Notes: generated by a model not told the origin, from the letters alone. Positions 9,601-15,229 are shown, numbered from the stretch's first letter. The stretch: DNA of 17,168 nt from JANNMJ01 sp031397815 (GCA_031397815.1 JANNMJ010000208.1:1-17168), one strand, 5' to 3'. Program-made: numbers and translations.

Positions 9601-11146
9601 AGTTGCGGCGCACGGTGAGGGCCGAGAACTGGTTGGTGGCCGTAATAGCGCCCCCGGCGCCGCCCACCGCGCCTACCAGCCGCATCTCGTTGGCATCAAT
9701 CAAGACCGACGTGAGCGGGTTGTTCTGGTCGTCGCCGTCAATCACGACGGCCGCCCGGCGCGTCACCGAGAAGATGTTGTTGCGGATGGTAATCCCCGTG
9801 CCGCGCCCCAGCAGCGCCACGCCCTGGTTGATGCGGTTGGTACCCGTCGGGGTTCCTAACGTAGTAGTGTTATTGGAGCCGAAAACGTTGTTCTCGATCA
9901 AAAGCCCCGATGCGGTGTTCGTCGGCAGAATCACCACGCCGTACGAGCTGAGGCGCCGAAGGATAAAGCCCCGAATTTCAACGTTGCTCGCGTTCACTGC
10001 GAAGCCGTAGTTCATGCCGATGTTGTCGGCATTGCCCGGTCCTTGAATGAGTACTTCCGGCGCATCCGTGCCGGGCAGCTCATAATCATCAACGGTTCCG
10101 AGAATACCGTCAGCGCCGGTCCCGACCGACGTGTTCGCCGCCGAACCCAGAAACTTACCCAGCGTCGGCCCGACCGTCGTAATCCCGACGTTCGAGTTGC
10201 CGACGTTGGTCGTCTGCGTCGTGCCGTCGATGACAGTATTCGCGTCGGCAATTGTGGGCAGCAAGCCGTTAGCATCCGTGTAGCTGTGCTGCACGACACC
10301 AGCCGTCAGCTGCGAGGCAGGCCCACCGCTCGTGCTGACGATCAATCCGGGGTGCGCCGCACCGTCAGACACCATATAGATGGTAACTTCCTCCCCTGCC
10401 GTTTGCCCCACTTGCGCCAACCCGGCGTTCGTGAGCGCATTGGAGTTGAGGATGAACTGGCGCAGCGAGCCTTGGCCGTCGTTTCGGGTCGTAGAAACGA
10501 TATCGAAGTTGAAGCCGAAATCCACGTTCGCAACGGTTCCGGCGGTAGCGTTAAACGGCGCGGAAGCGGCAGCCGGGCCGCGCGTAGCCGTAAAAAGCGC
10601 GTTAAAGTTGGTAGCTCCGTTCGCCGCATCGAGCAGGTTAGGCGTAAGCCCGCCCACGCGGTTCCCGGCGTTCGCATCAATACCAGAATACGTGCTTACC
10701 GGCAGCAGACCGGCGATGTAGCCCGGCCGGGCGCTCGTGACGGTGCTGTTCACCACCCGAACCCGATAGCTGTTGCCGTTCACCACGTTGGCCCCGGTGA
10801 ACGAGTAAAGCCCGCCGCCCGCCGTGAGGGTAGACGTCACGAAAGTGCCGTTTGCGTTGGTGGTGAAGTTGTACAGCTCAACGCGGGCGTTATCGCGCCC
10901 GCTGAAGCCGCTTCCGGCTCCCGGCCACGCACGGCCGGCGCCGCCGCCGTAGTTCGCATCTTCAAAGACGCGCCCCGAAATGGTTTGCGCAAGCGCCGGC
11001 GAGGCGATGCCCAATAGACCTGCGGTCAGGAGCATCAGCACCCGAAACAGGAATTTTCCCAGTTGACAGTCTTCTCCCGCGCCGCTTTTCAGTGGCTGTG
11101 GAGTAGGTAGAAAAGGGAAATGTTGCTGGAGTAAGGGTTGGCTCAT
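383..11146 (-). CDS. Giant T9SS-secreted multidomain surface protein (three SdrD-B/beta-helix modules, seven DUF11-like repeats, T9SS type A sorting domain)
   Basis: This encodes 3587 residues. The ATG at 11146 is preferred over an in-frame TTG at 11170. A signal peptide follows a long n-region (hydrophobic core FRVLMLLTAGLLGIAS, ending ALAQ near residue 53). Three homologous modules come next (about 54-760, 761-1451, 1452-2310). Each opens with an SdrD-B-like fold (GTVFEDVNYGGGAGR, RVVNSTVTSARPGY), continues with FGFNFD and GQGSLRQF, then a right-handed parallel beta-helix, and ends with FGEG and a YGP.AIN..LQG motif. Seven DUF11-like domains (about 2310-3178) precede a cadherin/Ig-like region (3179-3398), an FN3-like segment starting TPLPVELISFDA, and the sorting domain (YPNPAHLEVTL to RFVKE). 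It is probably exported by Sec, then by T9SS, and displayed or released as an adhesin or matrix protein. No catalytic site is recognised and the ligand is unknown. The mature chain is poor in lysine. It is transcribed divergently from the M16 peptidase. Confidence 0.93.
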   Translation of the reverse strand: MSQPLLQQHFPFLPTPQPLKSGAGEDCQLGKFLFRVLMLLTAGLLGIASPALAQTISGRVFEDANYGGGAGRAWPGAGSGFSGRDNARVELYNFTTNANGTFVTSTLTAGGGLYSFTGANVVNGNSYRVRVVNSTVTSARPGYIAGLLPVSTYSGIDANAGNRVGGLTPNLLDAANGATNFNALFTATRGPAAASAPFNATAGTVANVDFGFNFDIVSTTRNDGQGSLRQFILNSNALTNAGLAQVGQTAGEEVTIYMVSDGAAHPGLIVSTSGGPASQLTAGVVQHSYTDANGLLPTIADANTVIDGTTQTTNVGNSNVGITTVGPTLGKFLGSAANTSVGTGADGILGTVDDYELPGTDAPEVLIQGPGNADNIGMNYGFAVNASNVEIRGFILRRLSSYGVVILPTNTASGLLIENNVFGSNNTTTLGTPTGTNRINQGVALLGRGTGITIRNNIFSVTRRAAVVIDGDDQNNPLTSVLIDANEMRLVGAVGGAGGAITATNQFSALTVRRNLVGVTAGGTYDGLSLIFTNPNVGNSGAGATSVLENSFLGLTNNGIQLTETVANAAQNKQGAITSNVITTSAVDGVRHAAGTGSFTFSRNSITANTGLGINLVGGAGVDLNDSGDGDTGPNALFNYPIITSAKIIGANLELIGFSRSNTVIEIFKNTTPDGTSFGEGQTYVTTVTEAISDLDGTVGTYGPAAINGILQGSDNTNGFRFLIPLPGGIAAGDNLSATGTFAGSNSTSEFSGQVQVVLGLQVQGTVFEDVNFGGGVGRTYTAANTSATTSGFATGVIRRANALVERYSNTGILIDTARTNANGLYTFNGVSSGTYTLRVVNSSVTSARAGYVAGLLPVQTFVNGATDRVGGEAPQLEDAGANNPAAPVTLASLTTGTTTPQSITSVTVAAVNLTGIDFGFNFDLVVSTRNAGQGSLRQFITNANALGNETLLVQSGSVRSALNGATTPLTTLREASIFMIPNGTAQAGLRVGLVNQLNGSGVAVITLASALPQVTGTGTHIDGRSQSFNLNNPNNLTLRAATTAGTSATAVSAFNGLEVQLVGNSAITNGLDLTATATNARVAGLAMYGFGSAGTGNDILSNAATAQITQNVIGTTAASFTDPGAGRSGGTHVQIAAGSAVQVTQNLIGFGVGTGLISVPTSVTITGNEVRGNGTFAVTGQDGIEARGLGTSVTGNIVADNGGVGIELNLSTGASSINNNTISGNGRGAVETPGIRVGGANNIINQNIINGNYGAGVMVISTAATNRISQNSIFNNGTVLSLSGGAATGQLGIDLLSGADNQATGSGSFVTINDAADADGGGNGLLNFPLLSTVSVSSGSLIVTGFAQPGMTVEFYIPSVDPSGFGEGETFLATRVEGLGADDTDGGTGTYGPGAINGKLQGTETTNRFSFTLPFSALTVAQQNAIIAGGLTATGTLSNATSEFSGIVNLISILGTVFEDVNYGGGAGRDFATANTSAVGSGFTTGVIGRPNARVELYDATGTFAQATTTDATGAYAIPGVGAGNYTVRVVNNTVTSARPGSVVGLVPVQTYVVRGGAGDVNRVGGEAPEKVDAPSSGAAPTTLVEIVGLNPSGGDNTAFVDLVAISGAPTAILNESFETPSQGGGFSYNTSGGSWTFTGFAGIAANGSGFGPPAPPGGSQVGFVQMTGSASQTISLPPGSYTISMRVAQRNCCGANNQQLDIRINGVSVGTIQPLNNGAYATFTSSSFIISAPAPVTLAALNTATTIAQSQATVTVGGATVSAVDFGYSFDVITNTLNTGQGSLRQFLTNANTLTNANLAQVGQTAGRETTIFMIPSGAAVPGLRAGLVNQLTGAAGDARAVIALPASGAALILTDQGTTIDGGTQTTTVGNTNTGTLGTTDAVGVDALPVTPVAQPEIEISGNTGVGNVMQLSGANATVRNMAVRGGTQSIGITGTGYLLENNVLGSSAIAHQWENDATVSTNFAIGIGGTAVGTIQNNLVGYTGNSGIDIDNGLATVGVTNIIGNQFTQNGYTSAGGDAISLGDGGGSGPMLIQGNLFTRSNSSAVQFEIQQTAVSQVLNNTMVSCGKGGAGVALSSLEGSAICYLQRNGARRGTQADVISRNIIVDTQASGIVVGYGQSNVTISQNSIYNSGAIAIDLVFNPNAFVGGPGSGAVEYGSGDNVNLNEGTIATPPTPLPNRGTDYPVLTSLDVQSGNMIVTGFCRPGATVELFVSDTDPTRFGEGRIYLYTRVEGSVDDTDGGTGAYGPTAINSLLQGQDAAAARFTFTMPFSSLPLTTQSAILTEGVTSTATLNGNTSEHSGDVTLQSDVATTVTPLSSPVLAGTTAQFDIVFTNNGPSTANGVIGVVQLLPGLSGVVASNGGVYTSGTGQVVYAGLTTLTAGQIFNSSITYLQPTTNGAVTATASISTTTNQGGLYANDLATATIFTAERFDLTTLVSGPLTAQTGNLTTYAVTTVNNGPMAVQNVVQTLTIPAGLTDVFMTNGGTYNAGTGVVTFPTIGGLAPTQVRNNAVSFLAPATGYTVTGDVAPLTGDLNTANNTSSVATTVSAPTAASANAYVTVSSNAPVGGADPGVPVTFTVTQGNAGPQTATGLTTRLALSPGLTGVSVSGGGTYSFTTGVVTWPVVATQPTATSQAYTVTVNTPTSGLLTGTASVVTTSADPVPADNVATTEVTVTAVQTADARVTLSGPARAVAGQVVTYTVTTTNIGLNPAQNANTSVLLPAGLTGVVVSGGGSYNALTGVVSFPLVATLNPGAAVTNTISFTAQLNDATALPLAATVDLSSTETNLTNNAFRSSVLLQAYADVALNIVGPASTTVGSPVTYVVTATNAGPAVANGHTLTVQLPTNLTGVAISTGGSYNNMTGVVTFVNNALNQLPGTVGSVVRTITFNTPDRSFITPVATAAVIGGDDPITTNNLSTFTTSVSASTVARANLSVGVVSSLPTQTAGAPLTFTVTTTNNGPDASTSLVQQLALRPGLTGVTVNNGGTYDAVTGVVTWSDATLANGSSLARSVIVNAPGSGPLVATAIVAGAETDLTQANNRATVTVTITPSADVRTTVNGPAVTDPGAAVVYSVTTINNGASPATGVAQTLTIPTGLTGVLITGGGSYNSLSGLVTFPTIAAQAIGSAGAVTNTVAFNAPATGYTVTGNVISSTTDPIMGNNIANQVTSTTANRLPVARDVVNTLQAPRGETSTADNLISPLLGTDADGSVANYRILSLPLPAQGELTIGGVPVVVNQLLTVAQASLLQFDPAPGFVGNAFFDYTVIDNLSAVGNRARYTVPVGRDNASVYTNAPVQGGPNPYVNGEDIATVFDANGGEYAAGPVVTDNGTRVVFLAGGSNPLPAGVGLDAVNGRLFVQNALLLTPGTYTVTITTVDELAGQNTQDVTFTIGSTPLPVELISFDAKPQGVDAILTWATASEKNSAYFAVERSTTPSGDYREVARRVGAGNSSQSLSYDARDAGVGRTAGTFYYRLRQVDFDGTTAFSTVRAVRFTGGVTGPVIALYPNPAHLEVTLDLSAAPAPSYDAHLFDATGRLVRSLTLLGGTRTPLAVQELPIGAYVVRVTAPDGTATHIRFVKE
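1612..4215 (-). repeat. Seven tandem DUF11-like domains in the giant protein
   Basis: There are seven copies of about 120-130 residues, with approximate boundaries at 4215, 3840, 3462, 3085, 2725, 2337, 1973 and 1612. Each begins with a GP-containing strand and YxVTxxNNGP-like sequence, then a PAGLTGV-like segment, GGxYxxxTGVVTFP, a TPxxGxxVTxxA-like strand and a DxxxxNN segment before the next copy. These features match DUF11 / conserved-repeat-domain Ig-like units, which usually act as rigid spacers projecting the functional part of a surface protein away from the cell. Confidence 0.88.
4216..10987 (-). repeat. Three homologous SdrD-B + beta-helix modules within the giant protein
   Basis: Module 1 spans about 10987-8867, module 2 about 8866-6794 and module 3 about 6793-4216. 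All share the same ordered landmarks: a VFEDxNxGGG opening, VTSARxGxVxGLxPVxT, RVGGxxP, a DFGFNFD-like segment, GQGSLRQF, an IFMIPxGxAxxGL-like strand, beta-helix turns rich in Asn and Gly, a NYP or NFP segment, FGEG, a TYGPxAINxxLQG segment, and TSEFSG or TSEHSG. The spacing and order argue for internal duplication of a unit of roughly 700 residues. Module 3 is longer because of an inserted domain. Confidence 0.88.
5950..6398 (-). other. Inserted carbohydrate-binding-like beta-sandwich domain, only in module 3 of the giant protein
   Basis: Relative to module 2, module 3 carries about 150 extra residues between its GGEAP segment and the PVTLAAL segment. The insert reads like the jelly-roll/galactose-binding-like domains with the pattern NESFETP, GSWTFTGFAGIAANGSGF, GGSQVGFVQM, SQTISLPPGSYTISMRVAQR. 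It contains the adjacent cysteines RNCCG. The family pattern suggests ligand (possibly glycan) binding; this is inferred from resemblance, not shown. The flanks on both sides contain APxTL-like sequence, as expected if a domain was inserted into a loop. Confidence 0.6.
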
Positions 11147-11802
11147 AGAGTCCGAAATGAAGGTGAACAACCGATGTAATCAACACGGGCTTGGACGAAC
11201 ATCGCAGTAGGTCTGTTTTTTAATGGAGACCCTGTGGGTCAAGGTACGCCCAAATGGCACCCTACCGGGAGATAGGCAAGGTATTTTGTCGCAAAAAGCA
11301 GAATTTTGGTTGTAAACGTCAGAACAACCACCAATTCATCTCCCGTGTATGCCCCCTATCAATATAAACCCTTTTGCCGACGAACGACAAACAATCGCTA
11401 CCGAACGACATAAAAAGCCTAACGAACTGCATCAGTCGCTTCGCGAGGTTAGGTAGGAAATTTGTTATTTAAACAAGATATAAATTAGGTTAACTTCACT
11501 GTGCGGTAATCTAGTAAAAATATCACTAGTCCAAGAGGGTCAATTGACATACATGGGCAAAATTCTGCCCGTGGTTCTTAGGAAAGAGCCAAATGGATTA
11601 GCAGAAAGCAGGTAGCATCGGGCAAGCCTGATCGTGGCTGAGCCGCAGCCCCCTTATCGCGGTGGTAATGCTGCGCGCACTCATCCTCTTCCCTCTCCCC
11701 CACGCCCGACCTTCGCAGGAGCAGGCCTTGTGCCCGCCCTCGCTACTAAAAACTTCCTACAGTGTGATTTGCCTAACAGCTCAGAACGAAGCGACGCCGA
11801 AA
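11147..11802. other. Intergenic region between the giant gene and the asd remnant
   Basis: No gene is supported here. Positions about 11280-11560 are clearly more AT-rich than the flanks and probably carry the control region of the giant gene. Two small hairpins are visible: GACCC(TGT)GGGTC at 11228-11240, which would lie in the leader of the giant mRNA, and CATGGGCA(AAATTC)TGCCCGTG at 11552-11573. Positions 11580-11802 are GC-rich with no recognisable coding similarity on either strand; they may be further decayed sequence belonging to the adjoining gene remnants. Confidence 0.5.
11359..11391 (-). promoter_or_regulatory. Candidate promoter of the giant surface protein gene
   Basis: Read on the minus strand there is TTTG (11391-11388), 21 bases, then TATATTGA (11366-11359). 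This resembles the Bacteroidota -33 TTTG and -7 TAnnTTTG pair, with two mismatches in the -7 box. It lies in the AT-rich stretch and implies a leader of about 200 bases. The match is imperfect and other AT-rich sites nearby could serve. Confidence 0.25.
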
Positions 11803-11967
11803 TCAGGCGCTAACCAGCCCGCGCCGCACCATCTCGGTGGCGATCCGGACGGCGTTTGTGGCGGCGCCTTTCCGGAGGTTGTCGGCTACAATCCAGAATC
11901 CAGAGGTTGATGGTGCGCGGCTGGCTTTCGTCACGGCAGAGGCGCCCGGCGAGGACGGCCGCATCAC
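11803..11967 (-). pseudogene. asd: 3' remnant of aspartate-semialdehyde dehydrogenase, frameshifted
   Basis: On the minus strand the C-terminal signature of aspartate-semialdehyde dehydrogenase can be read in two frames. One gives AGRLCRDESQPRTINLWI and the next gives VADNLRKGAATNAVRIATEM followed by VRRGLVSA and a TGA at 11805-11803. The frames are joined at a 7-bp tandem duplication (AATCCAG twice, 11890-11903, plus strand); removing one copy restores an unbroken LWIVADNLRKG. Only about 55 residues of a protein of roughly 330 survive, and the catalytic cysteine region is absent. The enzyme catalyses the second step of the aspartate pathway (lysine, threonine, methionine), so a functional copy is expected elsewhere. 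The fragment stops where the dnaX remnant begins. Confidence 0.75.
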
Positions 11968-12103
11968 TGTGTCGGCCTCCATTACGCATCAGCCGCAAGA
12001 GCGCCGCCTCTACACCGACTCCGAAAAGCGCGCCTACCTCACCGAAAAGCACCCCGTGCTACAATAGCTACGCGACCGGCTGCATCTGGAGCCGAATTTT
12101 TAG
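11951..12103 (+). pseudogene. dnaX: 3' remnant of DNA polymerase III subunit gamma/tau, with in-frame stop
   Basis: The reading GRITVSASITHQPQ, then ERRLYTDSEKRAYLTEKHPV and LQ, is interrupted by TAG at 12065-12067. It continues in the same frame as LRDRLHLEPNF to a second TAG at 12101-12103. This resembles the extreme C-terminus of Bacteroidota DnaX, which ends in a pattern like LYT..EK..YL.EKNPAL..L..RLGLD..F. The stop is one base change from GAG (Glu), which would fit the pattern. Everything upstream of about 11950 is missing, and the sequence there belongs to the asd remnant on the other strand. The short open frame starting near 11837 includes antisense asd sequence and is not a gene. 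The assignment is from remembered family pattern only. Confidence 0.55.
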
Positions 12104-12114
12104 GCCGACCACCG

Positions 12115-12141
12115 TGCCCGCCACTGCCCGCCACTGCCCGC
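12115..12141. repeat. 10-bp tandem repeat (2.7 copies)
   Basis: TGCCCGCCAC is repeated at 12115-12124 and 12125-12134, followed by TGCCCGC. It lies immediately after the dnaX remnant and upstream of the peptidase promoter. It is probably a slippage product in non-coding sequence. Confidence 0.8.
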
Positions 12142-12191
12142 ATAAGACCCTACTAGTCACCTACCGACCCCGCCGGAAGCTACGCCCGAAA

Positions 12192-12228
12192 TTTGTTTTC
12201 ATTTTACCTACCCTAACTTGTACCTTTG
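12192..12228 (+). promoter_or_regulatory. Promoter of the M16 peptidase gene (Bacteroidota -33/-7 type)
   Basis: TACCTTTG at 12221-12228 is a perfect match to the Bacteroidota -7 box TAnnTTTG. TTTG at 12192-12195, or the adjacent TTTTC at 12196-12200, would serve as the -33 element; the spacer is 25 or 20 bases. The ATG of the peptidase is 22 bases past the -7 box, giving a leader of only about 15 bases. The box overlaps the alternative upstream TTG (12218), which argues against translation starting there. Confidence 0.65.
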
Positions 12229-12250
12229 GCCCCCTGATTCGGTGGCCTTT

Positions 12251-15229
12251 ATGAACAAACCCCTTGCGCTGGCAGTCGTCGCCTCGGTTTTGACCCTGAC
12301 GTATTGCCGCGCGCCCCAACAGGCGGCCGCGCCCGTCTCGGCTCCAGCCGCTGCTACGCCTCCGTCAGCCGCGCCTAACGCGCCCAAACAATACAAATTC
12401 CAGGAAGTTGCGGGCGATCCGCTCCACACGCGCATCTATACGCTCGACAACGGGCTGACGGTGTACCTGTCGGATTACAAGAACGCGCCACGCATCCAGA
12501 CCTACATAGCCGTTCGGGCAGGGTCCAAGAACGACCCGCACACCGCAACCGGCTTGGCGCACTACTTGGAGCACATGGTGTTCAAGGGCACCAGCCGGAT
12601 GGGCACCCAGGACTGGACGAAAGAGCAGGCCGAGCTTGATAAGATCGAAGCCCTCTACAACGTCTACCGCACCAAGACCGACGCTGGCGAACGCACCCGT
12701 CTCTATCATCAGATTGACTCGATTAGCGGTGTAGCGGCGAAATACGCCGTCGCGAACGAGTATGATAAGCTGATGGGCACCATCGGCGCGCGTGGCACCA
12801 ACGCCCATACGTGGCTCGAAGAAACGGTTTATCAGGAAGATATTCCGGCGAACGAAGTGCAGCGGTGGGCGGAAATCCAATCCGAGCGCTTTCGTGAGCT
12901 GGTTCCGCGTCTGTTCCATACCGAGCTGGAAGCGGTTTACGAAGAGAAGAATCGCGGCCTCGACTCCGACGGTAACAAGCAGTTTGAAGCCCTACTTACG
13001 GCGCTCTTCCAGAAGCACGAGTACGGCACGCAAACCACCATCGGCACCATTGAGCACCTGAAGAACCCTTCGATCACCGAGATCAAGAAGTACTTCAACG
13101 CCTATTACGTGCCGAACAACGTGGCCATCACGATGAGCGGCGACCTCGATTTTGATCAAACGATCAAGATCATCGATCAGCAATTCGGCTCCTGGAAACC
13201 TAGCCCGGCGCTGCCCGCCTACACCGCTCCGCAGGAAGCCCCGCTCACGGCGCCCATCGAAAAAACCGTCTTCGGTCCAGAAGCCGAAAGCCTTTTGATG
13301 GGCTTCCGCCTCCCCGGTCAGCTTCACCCGGATGCCCTCGCGCTGCGGATGATCGACCGGATTCTCGCCAATGGTCAGGCGGGCTTGATCGATTTGAACC
13401 TGAATCAGCAGCAGAAAGTCTTGAGCGCCGGCGCCTCGACGATCACCGCGAACGATTACAGCATCGAATACCTGAGCGCGAGCCTGCGCTCCGGCCAAAC
13501 GATGGAACAGGCGCGCGACCTGCTGCTCGGCGAGATTGCCAAAGTCAAGAAGGGGGATTTCCCCGATTGGCTGATGCCCGCCATCGTGACGAACGAGCGC
13601 CTGAGCCGCCAAAAAGCGTATCAGAGCAACACGGGCCGCGCCTCGGCGATGTACAACGCCTTCATCGCCCGCGAATCGTGGAATGATTTCGTGAGCGAGA
13701 ACGACCGTTTCGCGACCATTACCAAGCAGCAGGTGATGGACGCCGCCAACCGCTACTTCGGCAACGGTTACGCTATCGTTTACAAGCGCACCGGCGACGA
13801 CAAGAACGCCCTGAAAGTCACGAAGCCCAGCATCACGCCGGTGCCCGTGAACCGGGAAGCGCAGAGCACCTTCGCCGCCAAGATCATGGGCGAAACCGCT
13901 CCTGAGATTCAGCCCTCGTTCGTCGATTACAACAAGGAAATAGAGCGCAGCAAGCTAGAAAGCGGCGCCGAGATTCTCGCCACCCGCAACACCGAAAACA
14001 AGCTCTTCTCGCTTGGTTACGTCTTCGAAACCGGTACCGACACCAATCCGCAGCTCGGAATGGCGCTCGATTACCTCAAATTCCTCGGCGACGACAAGCA
14101 CACTGCCGCGGAGCTGCAACAGGAGTTCTACAAGCTCGGCTGCGCGTTCGATGTGAGCGCCGGGAACGACCAAACCCGCCTCACCCTCACCGGTCCCGAC
14201 GAAACCTTCGAGCAGGGCGTGGCGCTTTTTGAGCACTTTCTCCGCACGCCCCGCGCCGACGAGAAAGCCCTGAAAGACCTCGTCGCGGGTGTCTTGAAAG
14301 ACCGCGCCGACCAGAAGCGCAACAAGCGCCTGATTCTGCAAGCGGCGATGGTGAGTTACGCCAAGTACGGCGCCCAAAACCCGTTCACGAACATTGTCGG
14401 GGAGAAAGCGCTGAAGGCGCTGAAACCGGCTACGCTGCTGGCGGATGTTCGGAAGCTGGTGGGTACGCAGCACCGCGTGTTCTACTACGGCCCACGGCCA
14501 GCCGCTACCCTCGCGACGGCGCTCGACGGCGTGCGCGTTGGCGCACCGGCCCTGACGCCCGCGCCGACTACGAAAGAGTTTGCCGAGCGCGACATCGCGA
14601 AGCCGACCGTCTACTGGGCCGACTACGATATGGTGCAAGCCGAGCTCGTGTTCCTGACCCGCGCGCAACCCTACGATAAAGCGCTCGTTCCGACCATCGC
14701 CGTTTACAACGAGTACTTCGGCGGCGGAATGGGTTCTATCGTCTTCCAAGAGCTGCGCGAATCGAAAGCGCTGGCTTACTCGACGTACTCGAACTACAGC
14801 AACGCCCGGAAGATCGGTCGCTCGAACTACATCCAAAGCTACATCGGCGCCCAAGCCGATAAGCTCCCCGAAGCGATGGCCGGAATGGAAGCCTTGCTCA
14901 ACGATATGCCCCTCGCGGAAGCCAACTTCAGCAACGCGAAATCGGCCATTCGCTCTAACATCGCCGCCGACCGCGTCACGCGTGAAAACATCCTGTATTC
15001 CTACGAATCGGCCCGCCGGCTCGGTCTGGACTACGACATCCGCAAGGACATCTACCAACAAGCCGGTACCCTCAGCTTCGACGACTTGAAACGCTTCCAA
15101 CAGCAGAACGTCCGGCAAAAGCCGCAGGTCGTACTAGTACTTGGCTCGAAAAAGCGCCTCAATTTCAAGGAGCTAGCCAAGTACGGCACCGTCAAGGAGC
15201 TGTCTACTGCTGAGCTTTTTGGGTATTGA
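12251..15229 (+). CDS. Exported M16 (pitrilysin/insulinase family) zinc metallopeptidase
   Basis: This encodes 992 residues from the ATG at 12251. The N-terminus has a hydrophobic export signal (LALAVVASVLTLTYC). The Cys at residue 19 could be lipidated, but Tyr just before it is unusual for a lipobox, so lipoprotein status is uncertain. An Ala/Pro-rich linker (20-46) follows. The catalytic half carries the inverted zinc motif HYLEH (104-108), and the third ligand lies in the Glu-rich TELEAVYEEKNRG (225-232). The distance to that motif is about 40 residues longer than the family norm because of a helical insert (about 125-175). The second half (about 547-992) lacks HxxEH, as expected for the inactive partner, and has the substrate-cleft motif FQELRESKALAYSTYS (about residue 831). 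It probably degrades peptides in the periplasm or at the envelope. A weak 6-bp hairpin without a T-run follows the stop, so read-through into icd is possible. Confidence 0.9.
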   Translation: MNKPLALAVVASVLTLTYCRAPQQAAAPVSAPAAATPPSAAPNAPKQYKFQEVAGDPLHTRIYTLDNGLTVYLSDYKNAPRIQTYIAVRAGSKNDPHTATGLAHYLEHMVFKGTSRMGTQDWTKEQAELDKIEALYNVYRTKTDAGERTRLYHQIDSISGVAAKYAVANEYDKLMGTIGARGTNAHTWLEETVYQEDIPANEVQRWAEIQSERFRELVPRLFHTELEAVYEEKNRGLDSDGNKQFEALLTALFQKHEYGTQTTIGTIEHLKNPSITEIKKYFNAYYVPNNVAITMSGDLDFDQTIKIIDQQFGSWKPSPALPAYTAPQEAPLTAPIEKTVFGPEAESLLMGFRLPGQLHPDALALRMIDRILANGQAGLIDLNLNQQQKVLSAGASTITANDYSIEYLSASLRSGQTMEQARDLLLGEIAKVKKGDFPDWLMPAIVTNERLSRQKAYQSNTGRASAMYNAFIARESWNDFVSENDRFATITKQQVMDAANRYFGNGYAIVYKRTGDDKNALKVTKPSITPVPVNREAQSTFAAKIMGETAPEIQPSFVDYNKEIERSKLESGAEILATRNTENKLFSLGYVFETGTDTNPQLGMALDYLKFLGDDKHTAAELQQEFYKLGCAFDVSAGNDQTRLTLTGPDETFEQGVALFEHFLRTPRADEKALKDLVAGVLKDRADQKRNKRLILQAAMVSYAKYGAQNPFTNIVGEKALKALKPATLLADVRKLVGTQHRVFYYGPRPAATLATALDGVRVGAPALTPAPTTKEFAERDIAKPTVYWADYDMVQAELVFLTRAQPYDKALVPTIAVYNEYFGGGMGSIVFQELRESKALAYSTYSNYSNARKIGRSNYIQSYIGAQADKLPEAMAGMEALLNDMPLAEANFSNAKSAIRSNIAADRVTRENILYSYESARRLGLDYDIRKDIYQQAGTLSFDDLKRFQQQNVRQKPQVVLVLGSKKRLNFKELAKYGTVKELSTAELFGY

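Noticed and set aside
539..10010. Many long open frames on the plus strand opposite the giant gene
   Set aside because: They are antisense shadows produced by the GC-rich codon use of the minus-strand gene. Their translations are rich in Arg, Gly, His and Ala with no recognisable domains, while the minus strand gives a continuous domain series.
11147..11170. Upstream TTG start adding eight residues to the giant protein
   Set aside because: The next in-frame codon, ATG at 11146, already leads into the export signal, and TTG starts are rare in this group.
11662..11910. 82-residue plus-strand open frame
   Set aside because: Its second half is antisense to the asd remnant and its first half has no protein-like pattern; there is no start context.
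11810..12052. 80-residue minus-strand open frame as an intact small gene
   Set aside because: Its end is the asd remnant read past the 7-bp duplication into the wrong frame, and its beginning is antisense to the dnaX remnant.
12218..12250. Upstream TTG start adding eleven residues to the M16 peptidase
   Set aside because: It overlaps the perfect -7 promoter box at 12221-12228, so it would not be present in the mRNA, and the signal peptide begins at the ATG at 12251.
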